Of a DNA stretch of 64,000 bases, positions 1 to 19,339 are shown piece by piece (position 1 is the stretch's first letter; the number at the start of each line of letters is the position of its first letter). The notes under the pieces were generated by a model. That model saw only the letters and a program-made list of their open reading frames with translations, searched no databases and was not told the origin of the DNA. The DNA comes from Synaphobranchus kaupii (lineage: Eukaryota > Chordata > Actinopteri > Anguilliformes > Synaphobranchidae), in the NCBI GenBank assembly GCA_029718625.1, contig CM056380.1, forward strand, positions 110,351,021-110,415,020. Direction: 5' to 3'. The position numbers and the translations under genes are program-made.

Positions 1-520
1 GCAGTCAAAAACCTACTTTTCCCGTTGAAAACCAATGTTTTGGGTTAGATTTTGATCATACACAACTGTTTTTATCCGAAAATCTCATGTTTAGTCACAA
101 TGAGTTTATGTGTAGGCTTTTTTTTTTTTTTTTGTGTGGTTTCCGAGGGTTCGTGACGTCACAAGATTTTTAACATAAAAATGGGTGGAGTTGAGGTGAT
201 CCTAGGGTGGTCTTGGCTGGGCACGTGGTATAAAAGCAGAGACCAATGTTTTTTTGTTTTTTTTCCTCTTTGGGACTGAGACCCTTGTACTGCTAACTAG
301 CTAGTTCAAGTTCAAATGCAAATTGCTTTGTATTACTGCTAACGTTAATATTACGACTTATATCGACACACCCTATCACTCCTTGACCGTATGAATATTC
401 ATAATATGACTACGTGGCATCGTCGTCATATGACCACACCTACTCACGAGTTCCAGTTCAAATTTAAGCGATAAAAAAGGCCTTAGAAAAGGCTCTGCAG
501 TATCTCTTTAATGTCTTGAG
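1..520. other. xpo5 upstream intron, no exon seen
   Basis: AT-rich sequence with a T run near 120 and a short motif, ACGTGGCATCGTCGTCATAT, at about 412. A close variant of that motif appears at 12181. No exportin-5 exon is recognisable before 1194. Confidence 0.5.
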
Positions 521-700
521 ATGTCCAATATCATTAAGCAGTCTAACAGCTGTAGGGACAAAGCTGTTTTCGGCTCTTTTTGCTTTAAAGGGGAAAGGAC
601 CTTAATCTTCGACCTGATGGTAGAGTCTCAAAGAGAAAGTTCAGGGGACGTGATGGAAGGGCCATAATCCTCTTTCCTTTTTTTAATCGTACGCTCCTCA
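480..700. repeat. dispersed repeat (GAGATGTCCA.TATCATTAAGCAGTC family)
   Basis: The core GAGATGTCCAATATCATTAAGCAGTCTAAC recurs, slightly diverged, at 17850-17880. The following GTAGGGACAAAGCTG and CGACCTGATGGTAGAGT pieces resemble a teleost interspersed repeat I recall, but I cannot name the family. Confidence 0.55.
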
Positions 701-904
701 TACAGATGTTTCAGCAGTTTTTGTTGTTTCCCTATGATTTGAGTAATGGTTGGCTACTTGATGAATCATGACCTTGTCATCGTGGCAATTCAAGCCAACT
801 CAGTCATTGACCTCTAGCATAATGCTGGTAGACACTAGGTGGTACCAGTCTCACAATCCATAACCGGGCTACTATAACACTATCCTCTTCCTGAGGATCT
901 AGAG

Positions 905-1024
905 CAGGGGTCTCCAACTCTAGTCCTGGAGGGCCACAGACTTTGCTGGTTTTTGTGATGTCCTTTCAATCCGCAACCAATAGATATCCCAGCAGCCCTC
1001 CAGGATTTTAGTTTGAGATCCCTG
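905..1024. mobile_element. short hAT-like MITE
   Basis: 120 bp bounded by CAGGGGTCTCCAACTC and its imperfect inverse GTTTGAGATCCCTG, with CCTGGAGGGCC and GCCCTCCAGG inside. Flanks ATCTAGAG and GTCTAGGG look like a decayed 8-bp target duplication. It is the common teleost TCCTGGAGGGCC palindromic family. Confidence 0.7.
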
Positions 1025-1193
1025 GTCTAGGGATATATGGTTATCTATGCATAATTCATCCTGCTAGATAACCTGCAAATTATTATTTTAAAAAAAACCC
1101 ACTTAAACCCTGGTTGTTGCTGTCCTGCAGATAACCTGCAAATAAAGTATTTTTTTTTAAAACACTTAAATGGTGGCTGTTCCTGTCCTGCAG

Positions 1194-9928
<8,735 letters not shown>

Positions 9929-10550
9929 CGGGGAACGGCGGCACCTAGGGGGCGCTGTGACTCCGCCTCGAAATCCCCTGGCTCCTTGTCCCCTCAACCC
10001 CACCCGTTCCAGGACAAAGGGCCTTTATTTTTTATTTTTTTTTAGTTCTTCTGAAAGGTAGAATATCAGGACGCAACTCCACTATTAGATGCGGTTTCCA
10101 AACCGATATCTCGAGATTCCGACGGACAGACGGGGAGGGACACAGAGTTCCGGAAGCCCTCGGAACGTTGTCGGAACGTTGTCGGAACGCTGATGACGAC
10201 CAGCACATCGACGAGAGGCGGTGTCTTTTTTTCTTTTTAACAAGAACAAAGCAAAAAAAAACAAAAAACCTTGACGCTAATATGATGCTTCTGAGTAATG
10301 ATATTTGGTTGAAGATGACGGTTAAGCTAAGCTCTCAGGAGTCGTGGTTCGGTTTTCTACCTAAACACAACCGGTTCTACATTCCTCGTTCCTTATTCCC
10401 TCTTTTTCAGTGCACATCCAACCGTCGCCCTGGGTTTTTTTTAATCGGTTAATTCAACACTAAGATTTGTTTGTGTACATGAAACAAAGTATTCCAAATG
10501 ACATTGTGTTTATATATTTTGCCGTTTTTTTAAATAAATGGTAGATATGA
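9929..10550 (+). promoter_or_regulatory. xpo5: xpo5 3' UTR and poly(A) signal
   Basis: Non-coding sequence follows the stop codon. A canonical AATAAA at 10533-10538, about 605 bp downstream, is the first good polyadenylation hexamer, so the 3' UTR probably ends near 10550-10560. Confidence 0.6.
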
Positions 10551-10786
10551 GCGTCCGTAAAATGGGGACAGTGGATTTATGACTGGGTTATTGTATCTGA
10601 AAGAAATGAGATCACTATGCTGAACATCCTTTCTGGTAAAAGTAAACCTCTTCAGCTTATCACATTCTACCTTTTTTTTTTTAGTCGTTATTTCATGTGT
10701 AGTGTGATGTGGAGAAAAAAACCAGGCAAAATGATGATTTTTAAGTACAGTAACAGTAACATAGGCAGTTAGTGCCTATGCTTCAA

Positions 10787-10990
10787 TGCAGAGGTTCCCA
10801 ACCGTTATCCTGGAGGGCCGCAGGCTCGGCTGGTTTCCGTTGCTACTCACCACTTATTTGATCCATTAAAGCAGTCGATTAAACGGTAAACTCCCCTCAC
10901 CTGGGTCTACATTTTATAAAAACATTTTTAGCATATTTTTAAGGTGAAAACAAAAACTTGAGGACCACAATTGTGGACACCACATGTGTT
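10787..10990. mobile_element. MITE fragment
   Basis: Begins GCAGAGGTTCCCAACCGTTA and TCCTGGAGGGCCGCAGG, the terminal signature of the palindromic MITE family seen at 905 and 51830. No clear opposite end is found. Confidence 0.5.
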
Positions 10991-11989
10991 TAATTCACAA
11001 TTTACAGTTAAAGTTGGATTTGTTATGTCACACTTCTGGGAGGGGGGGGGGGGGGGGGTTCATGGGTCATAGGTCATACGGTCAAGCATTGCACAGTCTC
11101 AAGTGAGTTCTGTCACAGACTCCAACCAGGTACAAATCAAACCCTAAATCTTGGCTTGAGAAGACAGTTCTACCTCTGGTCCTTCTGTAAAACACTCTTT
11201 CTTCTGTAAAAGATATTTATTTTTTAACACCCTTCATAAACTACATTTCTGTGCTGAAAACTACTTTTGCGACTTGAGATTTGATGATACATGGGCATTT
11301 GATGTATGCTGGATCTTGTCCGAGTCGTCATTTAGTCTCTCCTTTTCCCAAGTATAAAACCTTTTCTTGCTCCCATCATATCAGTAAAATATTGCAAACC
11401 TGTTCTAGTACATAGGAAAGGGGGAGGGACTACACTAACTAATGTAAGCCTACTTTTGCTCCTAACGTCAAATGGCTTTATATATGGCTTGTAATGTCTG
11501 CCTGTGGGTTTGGTGAATGGTTCGTTTATTTTTTCATGACAGGTGTGGTAATTTCTCATTTGAATTATGCATCTTTTTTGTGCCTTGCTACTGACTGGGC
11601 CCAGTAGCCATTTATCACAAGATGATTAACATCACAATTAGTGATTTTCCAAATGAGGACAAACTGTATTCTCAGATAGAACCTGTCCATATACAATACT
11701 GGAAATATGCAAACGTTTGTGAATTGAGAGGGGAGGTAAGATTTATCATTTCTCACGAGAAACCTTTCTCAAAAGTTTATAACACGACAAATGTACAGTA
11801 TATAACATCACAAGCCTTTGGACACCATTATTTGCCAAGTAAAAGTCCCGTAGGGAAATTGATCTGACAGATGAATTATGCTCCTACCTGGCTCTTACCT
11901 ACTATTTTATAATTATCTTCACTGGTAGAAATGTGCTTTGTCTTGTCTGTTCTGTAGTGATCTTGATGACGTCTATATGCACTTATTGT

Positions 11990-12032
11990 ACGTCGCTTTG
12001 GATAAAAGCGTCTGCTAAATTAATGTAATGTA
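11990..12032 (+). repeat. SINE/LINE 3' tail
   Basis: CGTCGCTTTGGATAAAAGCG, then TCTGCTAAATTAATGTAATG. This is the 3' tail shared by many fish SINEs and their partner LINEs; the inverse occurs at 42583 and 61415. Confidence 0.75.
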
Positions 12033-12515
12033 GAAAGAAAAATATTATAAATTATCTTTGACATGTGACCTGCTCATCCAGTAGGTTAACTTATTTTCGG
12101 GGCGCACACCTTGGTATAATAACAATCACAACTGGATTTTACTTGAAAACAAGGCCGACAAACATTTAAAACGGATGATAACGTGGCATCATCGTCATGT
12201 GACAGCGCTCTAACGGCCCTTTCGGCTGAAGAGCGGGCTGATCATTTGGTCAGCCCAAGCGTAAAATAGCTAAGACATGGTTCTAATTTGAATGACCACC
12301 CTGTGGTAGGCCTAGAATGAAAACCACAGCGCATTTCGATATGGATAAATTTTTGCCTGAATGTATGTCTGTGACAGACCGATGTAGGATTAATTATATT
12401 GTTGTATCGTGAGAGACATTGAGATCACCACTTGGGACCATAGTCACCATACGAAAAGACTAGTTCGGTATTTCATGCATGCATTTTGCCCTATACCAGC
12501 TTTCCCACTTGAAAA

Positions 12516-12731
12516 ATGGTGTCATCCGTATGGCTCGCAGTGTTGGCTGTGTTCTTGGAAGCTGCGGGACTCACGGTTTGTGTCCCGGTGATGACAGGGG
12601 GCCCCATGGATGTTCCTTCTAACAGGAGTGATGTGCTGCGAGCAGCTCGATTCGCTGTGTACGAATATAACGAAGAGATTTCCGAAGAGTACGCGTACAA
12701 AACCACATCGATCGCCTCTTCCCAAGTTCAG
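12516..12731 (+). CDS. cystatin exon 1
   Basis: 72 codons: signal peptide, then the helix region VLRAARFAVYEYNEEISEEY and SSQVQ. Donor GTATGA splits the QVVAG loop after Gln. Confidence 0.88.
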
Positions 12732-15081
12732 GTATGATTGTAGCCAAGAAGTGTGAATAGTGACTGCAACGCGTGTCAAACTCATTGAATGTATGCAGAT
12801 TTATGCATTGCAAAACAATGACGCTACAATGGCTCTCTCTTTTCTACACATTTTAGCAATTATTTTTTTTAATTGTTACATTTTTTATTTTTTTTAACTA
12901 ACCTTTTTTTTGTTTTTTTTTGTTTTGGCAGGTGGTTGCTGGTCTTAGATTTATCCTAGACGTTAATCTTGGCCTCACTGAATGCAAGAAAATGCAGGCG
13001 TCCGATGTAGAAAACTGTTCTTTACAAAGGAACGGAAAGGTACAGGCTTTTGTTTACAATTATTTTTTAAATGTTTCATTGCCGACCGAAAGTAGTTAAT
13101 GCATATGGAGGTAAAAGTTTCTTACGAAAACCTGTTGAATTAGGCAATTTAGTAAAGGTGCACACTCAGTGGGGAGCCTGCATGTAGGCTACGATAAACT
13201 ATAGCACTGGTTCCCGGACTTTGAGCCCATACGATCCGCTTTATGAGCTTGTATTTTATGCGACTCTTATTAAAATGTACCCGAATATATGTTTAGATAT
13301 GAAATGCATGTGTTTATAACATAGAACAACTGCATGTATAGGCTACACTGTAACTAGCGCCGTGTATAAAACTATATAGTGTTTAAATCACTGATGTGGA
13401 TGTGAATGGCACGGTTTTTTTTTTTGGTCACTTACGATTGACTAAGATGGTAATCAGTTGTGCTTTACAGTTTTACGGTGTTGTCAGTTTAGACAAAAAC
13501 ATTTAATCAAACAAGATTGACTAGACTAGATCTTTGTTTCAGATCAGATAGGCTTTAAAAATCTGGTCTTAATCCAGTATCCTCAATGATAATTAAATAC
13601 TCTATCAGTGGTTCTCAACCCTGGTCCTGGAGTACCCCTGTGTATTGTGGTTGGAATGAAAACCAGCATACACAGGGGTACTCCAGGACCAGGGCTGTGA
13701 ACCACTGCTCTATACATTTGCACAGTATAATTATCCAAAGTTGGACCAAAATTTATTTACATCCAATAGTAGCAAAACTTTAGCAAACCTCTTCTGGTTT
13801 TCCTTTTTGCCAATAAATAGAAAAGAAGCTATTGTTTTTGTTCGCAAAAGCATCTGAAAGCTATTGTAAAAATGGGAAATGTAGTTTTCCTGCTCTTTCA
13901 GTTGAACATCATAATTTAAATTATCGGGCATGTTTTGTTTTGAATTGGTTGTTTGTTTTCTAAATGACCTCTAAACCACTGACTGAAAAAGATATGTCAC
14001 TAGTTGGGGTTTTGTCCCATAAAGGAAACTTCAGAATAAATGAACAAATAAGATAAAAAAAATAAAATGTGTTAATGTGTAAATGTTAATGTGTCAATAA
14101 AATGTTAATGTTAATAGTGGCGAACTCGGACAGTTGTCAATAAGAAAAAGTAAACACAATTGGACCCCTCTTGGAACGCAGTTATTTTCTCATTCACTTG
14201 GCCCTGTTTGTTTATTTATTTACTTCTAAATAAAGAATACCCGCACACCAGCAAATGCTCCTTTTGTGTTTTATTGAGCATGCAACGTTTCCATCCAAGA
14301 GGTCTTCGTCAGGCATACAGTCCACGGACGGCAACAGCCATTGTATGCAGGTTTAACTCCAGGCCTCGCGGGCCAGTGTGTATGCAGGTTTAACTCCAGG
14401 CCTCGCGGGCCGGTGTGTATGCAGGTTTTTGCTGCCACCAGTTACCCTGGCTCAATCAGCCAATTAGTCATATACACCAACACCAATTCATCCATAGATT
14501 AGACCACAATTAAAACAGTACAATACAGACATACAGGCACAATAACAGTCATCAGCTGCTGTTCATATCACAGAATGTAGCTGAAATATTGGATCATGTA
14601 AATGATTGGGCTAATTAAATAATTAAGAAGTTAGTCTGAAATCCAGAAACGGATGCGGCCCACCTTGCCCATCCCTGTCTTAGGTGGAAACGTTGAGAGA
14701 GAGCATTCGCTGGCGTGCAGGTATTCTTTATTTTCTCATTGTTTCACTCTTTTGCCCTGCGCCTGGCCTGGCCAGTTGGATGTGTGTATACGACAGTTTT
14801 GTAAATAAAACCAGTTTTTTTTTTTTTTTTTTTTGCTTGTGGAGAAAAGCCTGAACACTTTCTCTGTCACTTCTGCCTCCGTCTCTCAGGAGCAGCTCTT
14901 TGCTCTTTAGCCGGCGGTTAAGGAGGTGTTGTGTTCTCTGTTCCAGGAGCTGCATTGCCATTTTGTGGTGCTTGACGTCCCCTGGGAGAACATTAAACGG
15001 CTGACTGAGAGAAGATGCACTGCCGACGAACAGCAAGCGAAGGTGTACCAAAAACCACCGCCCACTTTCCTTTCTCTCTGA
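12516..15081 (+). CDS. secreted type 2 cystatin (3 exons)
   Basis: An inhibitor of papain-like cysteine proteases that is secreted and acts outside the cell or in endolysosomes. Exons 12516-12731, 12932-13039 and 14947-15081 join in phase 0 and give 152 residues. The start ATG has a good context (GAAAAATGG). Residues 1-22 form a hydrophobic signal peptide. Cystatin hallmarks are in order: a Gly pair in VMTGGPMDV (N-terminal binding segment), QVVAG (the QxVxG first loop, split by intron 1), Cys pairs in LTECKK and ENCSLQ, ELHCHFVVLDVPW (PW second loop), and the final Cys in ERRCT. The classic three-exon structure is kept. Unusual: about 20 residues follow the last cysteine, where type 2 cystatins usually end. 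I cannot choose among cystatin C, F, M or fish-specific paralogues. Confidence 0.88.
12769..12812 (+). repeat. 44-bp perfect direct repeat, copy 1
   Basis: Starts ACGCGTGTCAAACTCATTGA and ends TTTATGCATTGCA, in cystatin intron 1. Identical over 44 bp to 16233-16276, about 3.46 kb downstream. Confidence 0.9.
12932..13039 (+). CDS. cystatin exon 2
   Basis: 36 codons after a T-rich tract and acceptor TTGGCAG. Reads VVAGLRFILDVNLGLTECKK, then MQASDVENCSLQRNGK. Donor GTACAG. Confidence 0.9.
13606..13707. mobile_element. 102-bp palindromic MITE in cystatin intron 2
   Basis: CAGTGGTTCTCAACCCTGGT and the inverse CCAGGGCTGTGAACCACTG bound two complementary arms (CCTGGAGTACCCCTGTGTAT and ATACACAGGGGTACTCCAGG). 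CTCTAT borders both ends. It folds into a nearly perfect hairpin. Confidence 0.85.
14228..14733. mobile_element. outer inverted-repeat element (interrupted)
   Basis: The left arm (14228-14310; AATAAAGAATACCCGCACAC, CAACGTTTCCATCC) is inverse to the right arm (14684-14733; TAGGTGGAAACGTT, GTGCAGGTATTCTTTATT). A separate hAT-like MITE occupies the middle, so this element was the older resident. Confidence 0.75.
14346..14677. mobile_element. hAT-like MITE (GGGATGGGCAACTCCAGGCC family), inner
   Basis: Matches 40147-40447 along its length (CTGCCACCAGTTACCCTG, GGCTAATTAAATAAT, AAGTTAGTCTGAAAT, CCTTGCCCATCCCTG). The first approximately 40 bp are duplicated (two copies of AACTCCAGGCCTCGCGGGCC), and the normal CAGGGATGGG start is lost. 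Confidence 0.8.
14947..15081 (+). CDS. cystatin exon 3
   Basis: 44 codons plus stop after acceptor CTGTTCCAG. Reads ELHCHFVVLDVPWENIKRLT, then ERRCTADEQQAKVYQKPP and a short tail to TGA (15079-15081). Confidence 0.88.
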   Translation, partial: ELHCHFVVLDVPWENIKRLTERRCTADEQQAKVYQKPPPTFLSL

Positions 15082-15210
15082 CGCGCCACATTTTCTTGTC
15101 GAGTTTTGGCTCTCAATGTTGTGATTTTCATAATTTAACATTGTAGCATGTTCATGTTTTGAAAACAAACACACACTGTCTTGTGAATAAACAACTATCT
15201 GGACCAATTG
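15082..15210 (+). promoter_or_regulatory. cystatin 3' UTR with AATAAA
   Basis: An AATAAA hexamer at 15186-15191, about 105 bp after the stop, is a plausible polyadenylation signal. Confidence 0.55.
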
Positions 15211-15431
15211 ATATTAAACGGAGCAATGTGTGCAAGGACATGATGGCTTGGGTCTAAGTCTGTGCCAGGACTGTTCTTTTTAACAAATTAGTTGTAGCAT
15301 ATTTTGAGTTCAGGGGGGATTAACTTCTTGCAGTCTCAGTTTATATCACCTGGGTAAATGTAGTGTTGAGAAGAATTGGCCTGTTAATGCGTTGTTCTCT
15401 AAATGAGGATAGCTCGCAGGCTATAGTAAGG

Positions 15432-15785
15432 ATATTCAATTCTGGTCCTTAAGGCCATTAGTGCTAGTTTTTTATTCTTCTCCTGTAATCAGCAGAGGTG
15501 CAAAATCCAGGTTCAGAAAGAATCGGTCCTCCATAGTATTTGGTTCCAATCACCTGGATTTGCTAATTAAGCACAATTCTTCAGCCAGGAGGCAGCACTA
15601 ATTAGTGAAATCAGCTGGATGAGTTAACAGTGGAAGAAACGCACAGCAGGACTTTCTGACCCCTGGATTTTACACCTCTGGTAATCAGGGACTGATTTAG
15701 TCCTGGGACACCTGGTAAGTGGAACCTCTGGCCAATCGGTGACAATAACCAATTAACTATCAGGTAGAAAATAAAATCTACTATT
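15432..15785. mobile_element. outer MITE interrupted by another MITE
   Basis: ATTCTGGTCCTTAAGGCCAT before, and GGACTGATTTAGTCCTGGGA plus GGCCAATCGGTGACAATAAC after, an insert at 15493-15680. Related to 16585-16790. The two halves rejoin at GTAATCAG. Confidence 0.7.
15493..15680. mobile_element. 188-bp hAT MITE with perfect 8-bp TSD
   Basis: Termini CAGAGGTGCAAAATCCAGG and CCTGGATTTTACACCTCTG are inverted. It is flanked on both sides by GTAATCAG (15485-15492, 15681-15688). Same family as 54430-54603. An 8-bp TSD is diagnostic of hAT-type transposition. Confidence 0.92.
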
Positions 15786-16232
15786 GGCTCCAGTATTCCT
15801 GACTACTGAGCAGTGGCACTTTTCCTGAGTGAACTTTGTTACTTTGGCCACTAGATGGCGCTAAATATTAGCAGCTGAAGAGAAGGCCTGAGAGGCACAT
15901 GCAGTTTAAATCAGGGACTGTACTGATAATGTTGTCTTATGCCCCCTAGACCATACCAAAGTTTGACAGATTGTTTTATTGTTTTAAAATGTGTATGAAT
16001 CTTGCCAGTATAGCTTTATTTTCACCATTCTTAGTTTTTTTTAATACTCTTAGCACAATTTCAGACAACATAAGGATATGTTTGAACAACATTTCCAGAC
16101 CAGCGAGTCAGTGTGCAACATCATTAAGGTACTAATTTCCAGTTATTTTGTGCCAATCTGGGACTCTGAAATTAATAATAGTGCAAAGTATACAATATTG
16201 TGATAGTCATACAGCTAACATCCATATAAAGC

Positions 16233-16276
16233 ACGCGTGTCAAACTCATTGAATGTATGCAGATTTATGCATTGCA
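16233..16276 (+). repeat. 44-bp perfect direct repeat, copy 2
   Basis: Same 44 bp as 12769-12812, directly upstream of the palindromic MITE at 16278. The two copies bracket cystatin exons 2 and 3. Confidence 0.9.
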
Positions 16277-16277
16277 C

Positions 16278-16442
16278 CAGGGGGGGTATACGATGAAGCC
16301 GGATTACTTAGTTAGCTGGATAACTGCACGGAGTAAAACCTGGCACCGTCCCAAATCTGGAACACTGACTGAAGTTAAAAGAGCTGTTCCCAGTTTTAGT
16401 CAGTGCAGTTATCCAGCTAACTCCGTAATCCTGCTTCGTGGA
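16278..16442. mobile_element. palindromic MITE
   Basis: Arms GAAGCCGGATTACTTAGTTA and GCTGGATAACTGCAC are mirrored by GTGCAGTTATCCAGC and TCCGTAATCCTGCTTCG, around a centre of about 70 bp. Confidence 0.8.
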
Positions 16443-16584
16443 AAGATGTGCAGAGAAAACTTTGTCCCTGGAGTATAAAAACCGTTAAATAACCTGCAAC
16501 GGCCGCTGCACTGACCATCTGGTTACTAGGGCTGCTGATGTGGTGACTGAGTACGGCGTGGCGTAGATTCTTAAGCGCTGTAAA

Positions 16585-16790
16585 CCTGGGATACTGAAAT
16601 ATGGCCCTGGAGGCCCGCAGTATGGCTGCTTCTCATTCGTCCCCTCTAGTCTAATCAGGACTGAGTTAAAAAATTGGGACTCCAGGTGAGTTAAATCTCA
16701 GGCCAATCAGTGGAATTAATCGATCAATTAACTCCCAGGCAGAAGAGAAACCCAGCAGGATTCCTGGGCCTTGAGGGCCAGATTTGAGTG
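16585..16790. mobile_element. MITE whose end leads into a minisatellite
   Basis: TGGCCCTGGAGGCCCGCAG at the left, GGCCAATCAGTGGAATTAAT inside, and CCTTGAGGGCCAGATTTGAG at the right. Its right terminus is the repeating unit start of the adjoining array. Confidence 0.65.
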
Positions 16791-17090
16791 TTTCTGCTCT
16801 AAAGCGTTTGGAGTGAACCATAGCATTCTCCTATAACTGTAGCGGGGATCTGGGAGAGGGGCTGGGGCTGGGGCTGGGGCTGGGGCTCGAGCTCGAGGGC
16901 CAAATTTGAGTATTTCTGCTGTAAACCGTTTGGGGTGAACCATAGCATTCTCCTATAACTGTAGTGGGGATCTGGGAGAGGGGGCTGGGGCTGGGGCTCG
17001 AGCTCGAGGGCCAGATTTGAGTGTTTCTGCTGTAAACCGTTTGGGGTGAACCATAGCATTCTCCTATAACTGTAGTGGGCATCTGGAGGA
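16768..17090 (+). repeat. 112-121 bp minisatellite
   Basis: Three units, each AGGGCCAGATTTGAGT, then GTGAACCATAGCATTCTCCT, ATAACTGTAG and a (GGGGCT)n run followed by CGAGCTCGAG. Unit length varies with the number of GGGGCT hexamers. Confidence 0.92.
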
Positions 17091-17099
17091 CGGGTTGGT

Positions 17100-18420
17100 G
17101 CTGTTGCTTCCTCTTCCAGAATTCCGCGGGCGAACCCCCTAACTCTGCAGACGTTAGCGGGTGGCGTCCCGCCACGCCCGTCTCCTTCGTGCTGAGGTGT
17201 TGTACGGTTCCCAGGCCCCCGAGGGGGACCCCATTGTTTTGGGGAGACGGGGGCATAATGGGGCTCAGGCTGGCGTCACACGCGGGGCTGTACAGTCACG
17301 CTGGGCACACACCGTACCCCAGACCCGCGCTGAGATGACGAGGAACTTCACCGCACTGATTTTTAACTTTAAAAATGCTGAACTTTCTGTGAGTTACTAT
17401 CCCAGAACCTGTGTGCGCTGAAAACCACAGTATGACTAAAGGTAAAGAAAGATTCATTTATGAACTGCAGTTATCTGAATAAGAATGAGCAGGGCATATC
17501 TGTAAGGGCAGGCTGGCTTTTTAACCCTTTGAAGAGTAGGTTTTTGGAATGTTTTTCAAAATTCTAAGTCCACCAGCAGTGATTGTCACATCAGCATTAG
17601 AATGTTCAGTTTAGAACATTCTAATCACATTTGTGAACTTTAATAGAATAGAATAACTTATTTTCTCGTTAGTCAACTTCAGTTGTAGCCACCAGCAACA
17701 AAGAAAAAAAGACAGACAGTGGGGCAGACCCACAGCACCCAAACAAAGTTATCAAATAAAGACGTTCAATAGAATCATTGCATTAATCAAACTAATGAAG
17801 TGAGTTAAAGTGGAATACGGCCATGATTAAAAATAGCCCCCGCTGTCCCGAGATGTCCAGTGTCATTAAGCAGTCCAACACACAAACTCCGCCTCCACGT
17901 CTTACCTCCACACAGGCAGAGCATCTCCAGATTAGAGAGGGTAGATGCATATGTCACTTAATCTCTCCAGTCACTCCTTCCCTTCAGCGCTCATTCTGGG
18001 CCATAAGGTAACGGGGAATTTGCGAGCACCAGCAGATTAGATGGTTAGGTGTTGGGTGTTGTCTGACTTTGGGGTGTCTCTATTGGGGGGGGGGGCACTT
18101 GTTCAGGCTGCCCCCCCCCGTCCCCCCTTCTCCCTGCCCCTTGCTTGGGTGGGTAGCAGATGGCAGGTCTTGTATCTCTGTCCTTTGTACTCCGATGCTG
18201 TGACACGCCAACGACAGAACTGGTGGCTCAGCCCCCCGACCGTGCCCCCGGCCTCCATTTTGGGGGTCGGCCAGCGGTGTCGGCTGTCATGGGGGGGGGG
18301 GGGCAGCAGGTGTCACCGGCCACTGGCAAGACATTTCTGCCCCCTGCCTCCAAAATACATTCTTGCTGATGATGTATTTGCTAAAGGAGAGCTTGCCCAC
18401 GTCCACATGCTCTGTTACCG
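17100..18420. other. no gene recognised
   Basis: GC-rich to about 17340, then AT-rich. The stretch 17520-17650 shares GAAGAGTAGGTTT and GTGATTGTCACATCAGCATT with 42850-42950 (a dispersed repeat). G and C homopolymers occur at 18085-18125 and 18290-18302. No splice-supported open frame is seen. Confidence 0.5.
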
Positions 18421-18424
18421 ACTT

Positions 18425-18622
18425 TGTTCGGATAGACCGACAGTGCGCAAGGTCACTATGGTACTTGCTGCTGTGTTTGGATAAACCGACAGTGCGCAAG
18501 GTCTCTATGGTACTTACTGTTGTGTTCGTATAAACCGACAGTGCGCAAGGTCACTATGGTACTTACTGTTGTGTTCGTATAAACCGACAGTGTGCAAGGT
18601 CTCTATGGTACTTGCGGCTGTG
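18425..18622 (+). repeat. 49-bp minisatellite, 4 units
   Basis: The unit contains ATAAACCGACAGTGCGCAAG and TCACTATGGTACTTACTGTT. Four copies are tandem and in the same orientation. Confidence 0.93.
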
Positions 18623-19109
18623 TCTGTTACACATTGAGATCTGTGATCTTTCACAGTAAATTCATGCACTGAATGTTTCAGTTAAACGTAAGTTGCGTTG
18701 GCTAAAAGCGGTTGCCAATGATTAAATTGTAAATTGTACGTACATTCATGTTAAAATTTAGTAATAGCTACACTATGAATTATTACATTGCAGCCAGAAA
18801 TGAGCCTTATCTTCCCCACATCAGTTATTCCTGTACATTTCATGTCTTTGAATAAAAAAAATTTAAAAAAATGCTATAGATGGTAAAGCAGGCATGTATT
18901 TGGAAGGTTTTGTACGATGATGGTGTCAAAGTGTTATGTAACGGGAGAGGGTTAAAATCCCCCCCGCCTACACCTCTCCGAATTTCCACATGACCCTTGT
19001 GGGGTCCCACGGGACCTGGCTTTGTGGCCCCTCTCTGCCCCGGGGAGACCCGGGGTCCTGTAGGGGTCCTGGGGGGTCGATGGACTGTTTACAGCCGTGG
19101 TCACTAAGC

Positions 19110-19277
19110 TGAGGAGGGACAGGCCCCCCCCCCCCCCCCCGGGGGAGGAGATGGGCGGGGCTTATCCCATGGAGGAGAGCCTATTTGCATGTTGGTGAAA
19201 GTCATGCCCATTGGGAGCCTCTTAGCACCTCTGACCACTGTTACACGGGCATCCCGATCTCGCCAAAGGTCCGTCAC

Positions 19278-19339
<62 letters not shown>

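Larger units (their letters stand above)
9940..12515. other. xpo5-cystatin intergenic region
   Basis: After the xpo5 poly(A) signal there is only AT-rich unique sequence, a G run at 11042-11058, a MITE fragment near 10790, and a SINE/LINE tail at 11990-12032 (CGCTTTGGATAAAAGCGTCT). Short open frames here have no coding character. Confidence 0.6.

Noticed and set aside
16831..17256. Minus-strand frame with repeated SPSPSP/YSYRRMLWFTP-like blocks
   Set aside because: Produced by the 112-121 bp minisatellite.
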